Source of the DNA: an uncultured Collinsella sp.
GTDB lineage: Bacteria; Actinomycetota; Coriobacteriia; Coriobacteriales; Coriobacteriaceae
NCBI GenBank assembly: GCA_902496335.1
Contig: CABVAO010000027.1
Span: 1-24,958 of the forward strand
Length of the DNA stretch: 24,958 nucleotides
Direction of reading: 5' to 3'
Shown here: positions 15,126 to 22,864 of the stretch, piece after piece
Numbering within the stretch: position 1 is the stretch's first letter
How the letters are laid out: every line of letters begins with the position of its first letter
Notes under the pieces: generated by a model
The model's database searches: none
What the model was told of the DNA's origin: nothing
What the model saw: the letters and a program-made list of their open reading frames with translations, nothing else
Made by a program: the position numbers and the translations under genes

Positions 15126-15902
15126 ATGTCTACGTTTTTGAATGCCAGCCCCATCTTTGGGCCCGTTCGCAGCCGTCGCCTTGGTCTCTCGCTCGGCGTC
15201 AACATGATGCCGGCCAGCGGCAAAATCTGCACGTTCGACTGCATTTACTGCGAAAACGGCCTCAACGCCGAGCGCCCCTGTCACGAGCCGTACAACACAG
15301 CTGCCGTGGTACTCGACGCGCTCGAGGCAAAGCTGCGCGAGATGGCAACCGAGGGCGAACTTCCCGATGTGATCACCTTCGCAGGCAACGGCGAGCCCAC
15401 CGCCGCACCGGAGTTTCCGCAGGCCATCGCCGGCGCCGTCGCGCTGCGCAACGAGCTTGCCCCAAACTCCAAGATCGCCGTGCTCTCCAACGGCACGCGC
15501 GCCGACCGCCCCGAGGTGCACGATGCGCTCATGATGGTCGACGACAACATCCTCAAGCTCGATACGGTCGATCCGGCGTTTATCCAGCTGCTCGACCAGC
15601 CCGTTGGCCCCTACGACGTCGAGCACCAGATCGAGACGTTCGCAAGCTTTGACGGTCACGTTATTATCCAGACGATCTTTTTGACCGGCGAGTATCAGGG
15701 CAAGCCCATCGACAACACCGGCGAGGAGTACGTTGCCCCCTGGCTCGCGGCACTTGAGCGCATTCGCCCACAAGAAGCGACCATCTACACGGTGGCTCGC
15801 GAGACGCCGGTCGCCGGCCTTGCCAAAGCAGCGCCCGAGGCCCTCGACGCCATCGCCGCGCGCGTCCAAGCCCTCGGCATTCCCTGCCAGGTGAGCTACT
15901 AG
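15126..15902 (+). CDS. Radical SAM protein of the COG0731 type
   Basis: A 258-residue radical SAM enzyme. The opening IFGPVRSRRLGLSLGVNMMP and the cluster motif CTFDCIYCENG (CX3CX2C) are characteristic of the COG0731 group, related to wyosine-forming TYW1 but of unknown function in most bacteria. ITFAGNGEPT is the SAM-binding GGEP-like element. LSNGTRADRP and NILKLDTVD are further family segments. The start is set at ATG 15126, 9 bp after gaggag; ATG 15120 is only 3 bp from it. The frame is open far upstream (from 14532), but that part is antisense to the hydrolase and not coding. It is unrelated to the peptide cluster. Confidence 0.85.
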   Translation: MSTFLNASPIFGPVRSRRLGLSLGVNMMPASGKICTFDCIYCENGLNAERPCHEPYNTAAVVLDALEAKLREMATEGELPDVITFAGNGEPTAAPEFPQAIAGAVALRNELAPNSKIAVLSNGTRADRPEVHDALMMVDDNILKLDTVDPAFIQLLDQPVGPYDVEHQIETFASFDGHVIIQTIFLTGEYQGKPIDNTGEEYVAPWLAALERIRPQEATIYTVARETPVAGLAKAAPEALDAIAARVQALGIPCQVSY

Positions 15903-15943
15903 CAAAACCACGCAGCAGCTAGTGCCCGCCACCCCGCTCCATC

Positions 15944-16010
15944 AGTTGCGGTGATATAGTTCCTGTTTATTCTGTTAAACCGCTTAAATCGGAACTATAT
16001 CACCGCAACT
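15944..16010. repeat. GTTGCGGTG hairpin repeat, copy 1
   Basis: Perfect 20-bp arms (15944-15963 and 15991-16010) begin agttgcggtgatatag and enclose a 27-nt loop. Copies with diverged arms and loops lie at 23527 and 24749. It follows the radical SAM gene by 41 bp and has tttt directly after it, so it can serve as a terminator for that gene. The methionine aminopeptidase promoter (tatact at 16032-16037) lies just downstream. Confidence 0.85.
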
Positions 16011-16031
16011 TTTATGGACGCGTGAGTGGGC

Positions 16032-16037
16032 TATACT
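16032..16037 (+). promoter_or_regulatory. Likely -10 box of the methionine aminopeptidase gene
   Basis: The hexamer tatact matches the -10 consensus at five of six positions and is 25 bp before the start codon. No convincing -35 box is seen at the right distance, where the hairpin repeat ends. Confidence 0.4.
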
Positions 16038-16062
16038 AGCTGCGGATGAAAGGAAGTTAGCC

Positions 16063-16950
16063 ATGTATGACAAAGGACCCGTACCCGGCCGCAACGACGC
16101 CTGCTGGTGCGGCAGCGGCAAAAAATATAAGAAATGTCACAGCGCCTTCGACGAGCGCCTCGAGCGCCTGTGGGAGGAGGGCTGGGAGGTTCTGCCCCGT
16201 ACGCTCTACAAGACGCCCGCCGATATCGAGGGCATCAAGCGCTCCGCCGCCATCAACGTGGGCGTGCTCGACTACGTAGGCGAGCACATCGCCGCGGGCA
16301 TGACCACCAACCAGATCGACCAGATGATCTACGACTACACCGTCGAGCACGGTGGCACGCCGGCCGACCTCAACTACGAGGGCTACCCCAAGAGCGTGTG
16401 CACCTCGATCAATGACGTGGTCTGTCACGGCATCCCCTGTGATACAGATGTGCTGCACGAGGGCGATATTATCAACGTGGACTGCTCCACGATTTTGGAC
16501 GGCTACTTTAGCGACTCGAGCCGCATGTTCTGCATCGGCGAGGTCTCTGCCGAGCGCCAGCGTCTTGTCGACGTCACCCGCGCCAGCGTGGAGGCGGGCC
16601 TGGCGGCCGTCAAGCCATGGCTGCCGCTGTCCGTTATGGCCGAGGCCGTACAAAAGACGGTCGAGGATGCCGGCTTTAGCGTGGTGCGCGAGTACGGCGG
16701 ACACGGCATCGGCAAGGAGTTCCACGAGGACCCATTTGTGGGCTTTACCACCGAGGCACCCGATGTGGACACCATCATGGCTCCGGGCATGGTCTTTACC
16801 ATCGAGCCCATGGTCAACGCCGGAGCGCCCGACATCAAGATTAGCAAGGGTGACGGTTGGTGCGTGCGCACCAAGGACGGCAGCGATTCGGCCCAGTGCG
16901 AGGTACAGCTCGTGGTGACCGAGGACGGCTACGAGCTGCTGAGCTGGTAG
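16063..16950 (+). CDS. map: Type I methionine aminopeptidase with N-terminal SEC-C motif
   Basis: This enzyme removes the initiator methionine from new proteins. The dinuclear metal site is complete: Asp140 (NVDCS), Asp151 (FSDSS), His214 (GGHGIG), Glu248 (TIEPM) and Glu280 (QCEVQ). The substrate-contacting His122 is in VCHGIP. Residues 9-26 (GRNDACWCGSGKKYKKCH) form a SEC-C zinc-binding motif, as in the longer bacterial enzymes that may dock on the ribosome. At 295 residues the length fits that subtype. The ATG at 16063 follows aaaggaag. It appears to be a single-gene unit, closed by a strong terminator. Confidence 0.93.
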   Translation: MYDKGPVPGRNDACWCGSGKKYKKCHSAFDERLERLWEEGWEVLPRTLYKTPADIEGIKRSAAINVGVLDYVGEHIAAGMTTNQIDQMIYDYTVEHGGTPADLNYEGYPKSVCTSINDVVCHGIPCDTDVLHEGDIINVDCSTILDGYFSDSSRMFCIGEVSAERQRLVDVTRASVEAGLAAVKPWLPLSVMAEAVQKTVEDAGFSVVREYGGHGIGKEFHEDPFVGFTTEAPDVDTIMAPGMVFTIEPMVNAGAPDIKISKGDGWCVRTKDGSDSAQCEVQLVVTEDGYELLSW

Positions 16951-16959
16951 CCGTGGATG

Positions 16960-17003
16960 CGCCGGATGCTGACGGGCACGCTCGTCTTGCATCCGGCGTT
17001 TTT
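16960..17003 (+). terminator. Rho-independent terminator of the methionine aminopeptidase gene
   Basis: Perfect 10-bp arms cgccggatgc (16960-16969) and gcatccggcg (16989-16998) are followed by ttttt. It begins 9 bp after the stop codon. Confidence 0.88.
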
Positions 17004-17027
17004 ATTTGAACGTTTTGCCTGATAAAA

Positions 17028-17060
17028 CCTGCCAAAATAAACCTGTCCCTTTTTGGCAGG
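17028..17060. repeat. Short palindrome containing a CTGTCCCTTTTT motif
   Basis: The arms cctgccaaaa (17028-17037) and ttttggcagg (17051-17060) are perfect complements. The right part, ctgtccctttttggcaggtcga (17043-17064), resembles ctgtccctttttagtaggtaga at 328-349 upstream of the lipoprotein promoter. It lies 20 bp before the dehydrogenase start codon and could act in its leader. Confidence 0.6.
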
Positions 17061-17080
17061 TCGAGCGGAGAGGACTGCTT

Positions 17081-18016
17081 GTGAACATCCTGGTTTTGCT
17101 GCCCGTCAACGACCGTCATCGCGCAATTCTTGAGTCGAGTGCTCCGGGCGAGGACTTTTTCTACACGAGTGCCGACGCCGCCACGCGCGAGCAGGTCGCC
17201 AACGCCGACGTGATCTTGGGCAACATCGACCCTGACATGCTCGCGGCATGCGAACATCTCCAGCTGTTGCAATTGCAGACTGCCGGCTATGACGATTACT
17301 TAGCCGCCGGCACCGTGCCAGCCGACGCTAAGCTTTCCTGCTCGGTAGGCGCCTACGGCCAGGCCGTGAGCGAGCATATGTTTGCCATGGTCCTTTCCAT
17401 GATGAAGCGCCTGCCCGGCTACCACGACTTGCAGCGCGAGCATCGCTGGGAGGACTTGGGCCCGGTCACTTCGCTCAAAAACGCCAACGTGCTGGTGCTG
17501 GGCGCGGGCGATATCGGCGGCCACTTCGCCACGCTCTGCCGCAGTATGGGTGCGCACGTCCGCGGCATCAAGCGCCATCCGCTCGTCTACCCCATTGTGT
17601 TTGAGGACATGGACGGCATGGACGCCCTGCCCGAGCGCCTGGCCGAGGCCGACGTCGTCGCATCCTTTATGCCCAGCACACCCGAGACCCGCGGTCTGGC
17701 GAACGCCGAGTTCTTCGCCGCGATGAAGCCGGGCGCCTTCTTTGCCAATGGCGGCCGCGGCGACCTCGTGGTTGCTGACGATCTGGCTGCCGCTCTTGAG
17801 TCCGGACACCTTGCCGGCGCCGCGGTCGACGTCACCGACCCCGAGCCGCTGCCTGAGACAAGCCCACTGTGGGATGCGCCCAACATGCTCATCACGCCGC
17901 ACGTCTCCGGTTGGTTCCACCTGGAGGCTACGCTCAACAATGTGGTCGACATCGCCGCGGAGAATCTGCGTCACCTGCAGGCAGGCGAGACCCTGCGCTG
18001 CTGGATCGAGCACTAG
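17081..18016 (+). CDS. D-2-hydroxyacid dehydrogenase, NAD-dependent
   Basis: A 311-residue enzyme of the D-isomer-specific 2-hydroxyacid dehydrogenase family, which interconverts 2-keto acids and D-2-hydroxy acids with NAD(P)H. The Rossmann motif is VLGAGDIGGH (GxGxxG at 141-146). Catalytic residues are Arg226 in NGGRGD, Glu255 in DPEPLP and His274 in TPHVSGW. The GTG at 17081 is chosen because ggagagga lies 7 bp before it. The frame is open to 17006, but that stretch overlaps the palindrome and has no start signal. The substrate cannot be told from sequence; phosphoglycerate dehydrogenase is unlikely because there is no ACT domain. Confidence 0.88.
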   Translation: MNILVLLPVNDRHRAILESSAPGEDFFYTSADAATREQVANADVILGNIDPDMLAACEHLQLLQLQTAGYDDYLAAGTVPADAKLSCSVGAYGQAVSEHMFAMVLSMMKRLPGYHDLQREHRWEDLGPVTSLKNANVLVLGAGDIGGHFATLCRSMGAHVRGIKRHPLVYPIVFEDMDGMDALPERLAEADVVASFMPSTPETRGLANAEFFAAMKPGAFFANGGRGDLVVADDLAAALESGHLAGAAVDVTDPEPLPETSPLWDAPNMLITPHVSGWFHLEATLNNVVDIAAENLRHLQAGETLRCWIEH

Positions 18017-18017
18017 G

Positions 18018-18045
18018 GTTACGCCGTTCTAACGAACGGCGTAAC
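18018..18045. terminator. Perfect 12-bp hairpin just after the dehydrogenase gene
   Basis: The arms gttacgccgttc and gaacggcgtaac enclose the loop taac, directly after the stop codon. There is no T run. It may shield the mRNA end or act together with the terminator that follows. Confidence 0.55.
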
Positions 18046-18063
18046 GGCTCGACGCTGCGCGGC

Positions 18064-18153
18064 GTCCAGAGCGACAATTTGTCATTCAAAAGGCAAGGCA
18101 TGACCAGAAGGTCTATGCCTTGCCTTTTTCATGCCAACTTGTTCGCTCTGGAC
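18064..18153. terminator. Nested bidirectional terminator
   Basis: The inner hairpin has 14-bp arms (aaaaggcaaggcat at 18088-18101, atgccttgcctttt at 18115-18128) with an extra gacc/ggtc pair at its tip. It has A4 before and T5 after, so it can work on both strands. The outer arms gtccagagcgacaa (18064-18077) and ttgttcgctctggac (18139-18153) pair with one bulge. It separates the dehydrogenase (+) from the aminopeptidase unit (-). The stretch 18154-18316 beyond it holds no convincing feature. Confidence 0.8.
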
Positions 18154-18316
18154 GTCGCTCGCTGACGTTTGCTCAACCCGCGGTGTCTTAACAGCTCAAT
18201 CCAGCTGTTTGGTGCAATGGGGTCAGGTTAGTTTGCACTATGACGTTGGTTCTGCCTGCGATACTTTTGTCAAAGTGACATCAGACATTCATCTGGCGTT
18301 TTCGACGTTTCGCCTA

Positions 18317-18499
18317 TTAGAGCCAGTCCATCTCCTTACCATAGTGGTCCGAATAGGCGCTACGCTTGAGTTCTTCATCGCTCGCCGGCCACGCGTTGGA
18401 CACGTCGATTCCCGATTCATGGCAAGCGGCGGCGAACAGCTTCGACCCCTGATCGATTAGTTGAGACCTGCCCTCGGTCTTCTCGCCTTCGGCTCGCAT
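18317..18499 (-). CDS. Small hypothetical protein coupled to the M18 aminopeptidase
   Basis: A 60-residue charged, soluble-looking ORF (starting MRAEGEKTEG, ending HYGKEMDWL). The ATG follows the aminopeptidase TAA with no gap, and gtggag lies 6-7 bp before it, so translational coupling is possible. No signal peptide, membrane segment or known motif is seen. It could also be a chance frame or a remnant of a longer gene. Confidence 0.4.
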   Translation of the reverse strand: MRAEGEKTEGRSQLIDQGSKLFAAACHESGIDVSNAWPASDEELKRSAYSDHYGKEMDWL

Positions 18500-19885
18500 T
18501 TAGAGCTCCACGCTTTCGGCGCCGTTGATGGTTAGGTTGCGCTCGTAGAAGGCGGTGAGGGCGCGGATGGCGTACATCACGTCGCGCACGCCGCCGGTCT
18601 CGTAGCTCGAGTGCATGGCAAGCTGCGGCAGGCCCACGTCAACGGCATGCATGCTCGCCTGCATGTTCGACAGGTTGCCCAGGGTCGAACCGCCCGCCAT
18701 ATCGCTCTTGTTGGCGAAGGCCTGCGTGGGCACGTCGGCGTCATCGCAGATGGCTTGGAACACCGCGCGGCTAAAGGCATCGGTGCAGTAGTGCTGGTTG
18801 GCGGCTTCCTTGATGACAATACCGCCGTTGAGTACGACCTGGTTGCGAACATCGCACTTCTCGGCGTGGTTGGGGTGCACGGCATGCGCGTTGTCGCAGC
18901 TCACGAGCATCGAGGCGGCAAGGGCGCGATGGTACGACTCGTCGTCAAAGCCCAGTGATCCGTTAATGCGGCGCAGCGCGTCGGCCAAGAACGTCGACAT
19001 GGCTCCTTGCTTGGTCTCGGAGCCAACCTCCTCGTTATCGAAGCAGCAGAAGACCGAAACGTCGCGCGCGTTCTCGGCACCCAAAAATGCCTGCAGCGAG
19101 GTGTAGGCGCAGGCCAGGTCGTCGAGCTTGGGCGTCGAGATAAACTCGTCGGCCCAGCCCCAAATGCGCGCATCCTGACGATTGACCAGGAACAGATCGC
19201 GGCCCAAAATTTGCTCGGGCTCAACGTCCAGCTCATCGGCAATCAGAGCGTCAAAATCTCCCTGCTTGAGTTCACCGGCGCTGATGAGCGGGCACAGGTC
19301 AACGGCTCGGTTGGGAGCAAAGCTCTCGTTAACGCCACGGTTCATATGGATGGCAAGGCTCGGAATAATGGCAACCTCGCGCTCGGTGGCAAGCAGGCGG
19401 CTCTCAATACGGTCGCCCTCGCGCACCAGCACGCGGCCCGCGAGCGCCAGTGGACGATCGAACCAGGTGTAGTCGATCATGCCGCCGTAGGCCTCGGTGT
19501 TCAGACGCAGCGTCTCGCCTGCGCCGTCGAGCTCGGGCACAGCCTTGACCTTAAACGTCGGCGAATCGCTGTGCGACGCCGTGAGCTGAAAATGATAGTC
19601 GCCGGCAACGCCGTCCTCGCCCCACGTAGCAGCCAGGTCCTCGCCCACCTTAAAGGCAACGACGCTCGAGGTGTTGCGCTGCGTGTAATAACGCCCGCCC
19701 GGCTCGATGTCCCATGCCGCGTTCTCGGGCAGGTAGGTAAAGCCCGCCTCGTCGAGCTCGGCCATAATGGTCGCCGCCGTATGGAACATGCTGGGGCATG
19801 CCTCGATAAAGTCGATAAGGTCGTTGGCGGCCTCGATATCGTCGGCCGTCACGTGCGCGCGCTCGGGCGTTTCCTGATCCGTCAT
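18500..19885 (-). CDS. M18 family aminopeptidase
   Basis: A 461-residue cytosolic zinc aminopeptidase of the M18 (aspartyl aminopeptidase, PepC/ApeB) family, which removes N-terminal residues from peptides. Metal and catalytic residues are visible: His105 (TASHSDSP), Asp255 (KLDD), Glu285-Glu286 (DNEEVGS), Asp331 (SCDNAHA) and His425 (MHSSYET). SDMAGGSTLG (394-403) is also typical. The ATG at 19885 is chosen because ggggag lies just before it; an upstream in-frame ATG at 19996 has no such site and lacks family similarity. It is divergent from the Ntn hydrolase gene, with 161 bp between them. Preference for acidic residues is inferred from the family. Confidence 0.92.
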   Translation of the reverse strand: MTDQETPERAHVTADDIEAANDLIDFIEACPSMFHTAATIMAELDEAGFTYLPENAAWDIEPGGRYYTQRNTSSVVAFKVGEDLAATWGEDGVAGDYHFQLTASHSDSPTFKVKAVPELDGAGETLRLNTEAYGGMIDYTWFDRPLALAGRVLVREGDRIESRLLATEREVAIIPSLAIHMNRGVNESFAPNRAVDLCPLISAGELKQGDFDALIADELDVEPEQILGRDLFLVNRQDARIWGWADEFISTPKLDDLACAYTSLQAFLGAENARDVSVFCCFDNEEVGSETKQGAMSTFLADALRRINGSLGFDDESYHRALAASMLVSCDNAHAVHPNHAEKCDVRNQVVLNGGIVIKEAANQHYCTDAFSRAVFQAICDDADVPTQAFANKSDMAGGSTLGNLSNMQASMHAVDVGLPQLAMHSSYETGGVRDVMYAIRALTAFYERNLTINGAESVEL

Positions 19886-20046
19886 GCTCTCCCCTTTCGC
19901 TGGGTTGATGGTCCCCTCCAGCATACCCCGCCACGCCAGCGCCGCACTCTTCATTCCGTGCTTAATTCCGCGCCGCTCACCAACTTGAGCCATCATGCCC
20001 GCGTTCCTTTTGCGACAATTGCGCTAACAGGACGAGAGGAGCCGTC

Positions 20047-21132
20047 ATGAAGCCACGTAACATTGCCATCGCCTGCGGTGTCGCGGGAGTCGCCGTCGGC
20101 CTTGCCGCTGCCACCGGTATCGTTTATCACAAGCAAATCAAGTCCGCCGCGTCGCTCAAACGCTTGACCGGCTACGCGGATGGCTATGACCTGTACGCAA
20201 TCGACATCGCCTACGACTACGATCTTGATCGCATCATCGCCGCTGGCGTGCGCGACGACCAGGCCTACATCGATGCCGTGGTGGCGCAGGTGCTGCCCGG
20301 TGTGCCGGCACATGTCCAGGCGCCCCAGTTTGCCTGCAGCGCTTTTGTCGCCGTAGATGCCGAAGGCCGCGTGCGCACCGGTCGCAATTACGACTTTAAG
20401 GACGACACCTCGGCGCTGCTGGTGCGCAATCACCCACGCGGCGGCTATGCTTCCATCGGGTTTGCCGCCCTCAATAACCTGGGCGCCAACACTCCGCTTG
20501 ACTCCATCACCGGACGCGCCGCGGCGTTGATGGGCCCGTTTGCCCAGCTCGACGGCGTCAACGAATGTGGCGTGTCCATTGCCGTACTCACCCTGGATTC
20601 CAAGCCCTGTGACCAGGACACGCAACGCCCCGCCATCAATACCTCGCTCGCCATCCGCCTGGTGCTCGACCGTGCCGCCACCACGCAAGAAGCTGTCGAC
20701 CTGCTTTCCGCCTACGACATGCACGCTATGGCAGGACGCGATTACCACTTCTTTATCAACGACGCCGCCGGTGACGCGCGCGTAGTAGAGTGGGATCCGC
20801 GCGATCCGGACCGTGCTTTCAAAGCGACTCCTGTACGCCAGGTTACGAACTTCTACGCCTGCTATGGCGACGAAGTGCTGCCCAACCAAAAGAATGGCGA
20901 GCTGGGCCATGGTAAAGAGCGCGCCGTCGCAATCGCCGATGTCCTTGACGCCCATGTCGGTGCTCAGGACGAGGCAGTCACTTGGAAGGCCCTGCGCGCC
21001 GCAGCGCAAGAGCCCAATCCGGAAGACATCACCAGCAATACGCAATGGTCGGTCGTCTTTGACAATACCGAACCCGCTGCCGCTATCACGCTGCGCCGCC
21101 ACTGGGGCGACATCGATGCCTTCGCGCTGTAA
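20047..21132 (+). CDS. Membrane-anchored linear-amide C-N hydrolase (Ntn / choloylglycine hydrolase superfamily)
   Basis: A 361-residue protein with an N-terminal membrane segment (about 6-27) and then a domain of the Ntn-hydrolase group that includes penicillin V acylase, bile salt hydrolase and acid ceramidase-like enzymes. The likely nucleophile is Cys97 in QFACSAF, followed by GRNYDF (Arg113, Asp116), as in these enzymes. Later segments VNECGVSIAVLTLD, NTSLAIRLVLDRA and NTQWSVVFD fit the family. Because the Cys follows a 96-residue segment, autocleavage before Cys97 would be needed to expose it. The substrate (bile salt, N-acyl amino acid or beta-lactam) cannot be told. The ATG at 20047 follows gaggagccgtc. 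Confidence 0.82.
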   Translation: MKPRNIAIACGVAGVAVGLAAATGIVYHKQIKSAASLKRLTGYADGYDLYAIDIAYDYDLDRIIAAGVRDDQAYIDAVVAQVLPGVPAHVQAPQFACSAFVAVDAEGRVRTGRNYDFKDDTSALLVRNHPRGGYASIGFAALNNLGANTPLDSITGRAAALMGPFAQLDGVNECGVSIAVLTLDSKPCDQDTQRPAINTSLAIRLVLDRAATTQEAVDLLSAYDMHAMAGRDYHFFINDAAGDARVVEWDPRDPDRAFKATPVRQVTNFYACYGDEVLPNQKNGELGHGKERAVAIADVLDAHVGAQDEAVTWKALRAAAQEPNPEDITSNTQWSVVFDNTEPAAAITLRRHWGDIDAFAL

Positions 21133-21199
21133 GGAGCTGGCACCGTCGTCCTTACGCTGGCCTGACGTTGCTTACATTTCCATACATTTGAGCTAACAC

Positions 21200-21234
21200 G
21201 TTTATCCCCGTATCAACAGTGTGCGGGGGTAAAC
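21200..21234 (+). terminator. Hairpin between Ntn hydrolase and pfk
   Basis: The arms gtttatccccg (21200-21210) and cgggggtaaac (21224-21234) pair over 11 bp with one T-G pair. No T run follows. It lies 68 bp after the hydrolase stop and 38 bp before the pfk start, so it could be a terminator or part of the pfk leader. A tataac further on (21247-21252) may be a -10 box. Confidence 0.5.
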
Positions 21235-21271
21235 TTATGCGCATGTTATAACTTGCCCGGAAGGATTCACC

Positions 21272-22351
21272 ATGCTTAGAATCGGTCTTCTTACTAGTGG
21301 CGGCGACTGCCAGGCGCTCAACGCCACCATGCGCGGCATCGTCAAAACGCTCATGACCAATAGCAAAGAACCTATCGAGATCTACGGTTTTGAGGACGGC
21401 TACCAGGGCCTTATCTACAGCAGGTTCCGCGTCATGACGCCCGCCGATTTTAGCGGCATCCTCACCCGCGGCGGCACCATCCTAGGCACGAGCCGTACAC
21501 CGTTCAAGCGTCTGGATACCCCCGAGGCCGATGGTGTCGAGAAGGTGCCGGCGATGGTCCACACCCATCATAAGCTGCAGCTCGACTGTCTGTTTATGCT
21601 GGGCGGTAACGGCTCCACCAAGACCGCCAACCGCCTGCGCGAAGAGGGCCTCAACGTTATCGCCCTGCCCAAGACCATCGATAACGACACCTGGGGCACC
21701 GAGCTGACGTTTGGCTTTACGAGCGCCATCGACGTCGCCACCAAGTGCATCGACGACATCCACACCACTGCCTCGAGTCACGGCCGCGTGTTCGTTATCG
21801 AGATCATGGGCCACAAGGTCGGCTGGATTCCGCTGTACGCCGGCGTCGCGGGCGGCGCGGACGTCATCCTGATTCCCGAGATCCCCTACGACATGGATAA
21901 CGTCATCAAGACCATCGAACATCGCATGGAGACCGGCAGCCGCTTTACCATCGTGGCCGTCGCCGAGGGCGCTATCTCCAAGGAGGACGCGGCGCTGTCC
22001 AAGAAGGAGTACAAGAAGAAGCTCGCCGAGCGTACGAGCCCCTCGATTGTCTACGACATCGCCAAGGAGATCGAAGCCAAGACTGGTCGCGAGACCCGCG
22101 TCGCCATCCCCGGCCACACGCAACGCGGCGGCCAACCCGACGCTCAGGACCGCATCTTTGCGACCCAGTGCGGCGTCGAGGCGGCACTTGGCTGCCTACG
22201 CGGCGAGTTTGGCTACATGATCGCCCTGCGCGACGGCAAGATGTGCCACATGCCGCTCGAGGATGTCGCCGGCAAGCTCAAGTTTGTCGACCCCCAGAGC
22301 GATCTGGTGCGCGAGGCCAAGGCGCTGGGCATCAGCTTCGGCGACGAATAG
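21272..22351 (+). CDS. pfkA: 6-phosphofructokinase, mixed ATP/PPi signature
   Basis: The glycolytic enzyme that phosphorylates fructose 6-phosphate to the 1,6-bisphosphate. At 359 residues it fits the actinobacterial group. Motifs are LLTSGGDCQALNA (7-18), GGNGSTK (111-117), PKTIDND (133-139, catalytic Asp137 and Asp139), and the substrate segment EIMGHKVGW. Gly114 corresponds to the residue that favours ATP, whereas Lys134 in PKTIDND is shared with pyrophosphate enzymes. This mixture is known from ATP-dependent actinobacterial enzymes. Asn113 stands where most family members have Asp or Glu. The ATG at 21272 follows ggaagga. The stop codon lies within the arm of a large palindrome. Confidence 0.92.
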   Translation: MLRIGLLTSGGDCQALNATMRGIVKTLMTNSKEPIEIYGFEDGYQGLIYSRFRVMTPADFSGILTRGGTILGTSRTPFKRLDTPEADGVEKVPAMVHTHHKLQLDCLFMLGGNGSTKTANRLREEGLNVIALPKTIDNDTWGTELTFGFTSAIDVATKCIDDIHTTASSHGRVFVIEIMGHKVGWIPLYAGVAGGADVILIPEIPYDMDNVIKTIEHRMETGSRFTIVAVAEGAISKEDAALSKKEYKKKLAERTSPSIVYDIAKEIEAKTGRETRVAIPGHTQRGGQPDAQDRIFATQCGVEAALGCLRGEFGYMIALRDGKMCHMPLEDVAGKLKFVDPQSDLVREAKALGISFGDE

Positions 22352-22526
22352 CCTCGGCTGGAACTGCTCTCATCGGAGGCTCAGGGCTTACCTCCCAAAT
22401 CGTCCTCGGACATGTCAGGACCCCGCCGTGCGCTTCGCGCGGCGGGGTCCTTCCGTCCTGCGGAAAGATTTGGGAGGTAAGCCCTGGGGCCTCCTGCGGT
22501 AACTAGGGAGGCCGAGGCTATTCGTC
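22343..22526. repeat. 184-nt nested palindrome overlapping the pfkA stop codon
   Basis: Three stems are nested. The outer arms gacgaatagcctcgg (22343-22357) and ccgaggctattcgtc (22512-22526) match perfectly and include the pfkA TAG. The middle arms, 22377-22401 and 22467-22492, pair over about 25 bp around ctcccaaatc / gatttgggag. The inner arms ggaccccgcc (22418-22427) and ggcggggtcc (22441-22450) form a GC-rich tip. It should form a very stable RNA end for pfkA and may work as a terminator, although no T run follows. It may also be an inserted palindromic element that duplicated the gene end in inverted form. Confidence 0.85.
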
Positions 22527-22531
22527 TTCTT

Positions 22532-22784
22532 GCTACGGGTGCCTGGGGTAGGATGCGGCGTGCATTTTTGGGAGTATTCAGCAGCCGAGGGTGCCTGCAT
22601 ACTGGATTTTGGGCGAAAGGCAGGCACCATGGGCCGCATTCTGTAAAAAAACGAGCGGCTCTAGAGGCGTTGGGACTCAGAATCGGGGCTTTCAGCGCAG
22701 TTTTGCACCCCCGCCCCCGCGCCCGCGGACCCCGGGACGCTGAATACTCCGGAATTTGCACGCCGCCCCCTGGGGTACCCGTGG
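22532..22784. mobile_element. Non-coding element with inverted arms (MITE-like), full copy
   Basis: The left arm, from acgggtgcctggggtagg at 22535 to gagtattcagc at 22582, reappears inverted and diverged at 22739-22784 (gctgaatactcc ... ctggggtacccgt). Inside lies the hairpin ggtgcctgc / gcaggcacc. The first 110 bp recur almost unchanged at 24843-24958. Size, inverted ends and repeated occurrence suggest a small non-autonomous element or a repeated structured RNA. No credible protein is encoded. Confidence 0.6.
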
Positions 22785-22864
22785 GCAAAAAGCAACCACC
22801 CAGCCGAAATATGCATTTTTCGGTGCGGTTTATGCAGCACAGCGGCTGTGGATGCGCATGTCGC

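Noticed and set aside
19007..20050. 347-codon open frame on the plus strand
   Set aside because: Antisense to the M18 aminopeptidase with complete metal ligands; no family resemblance.
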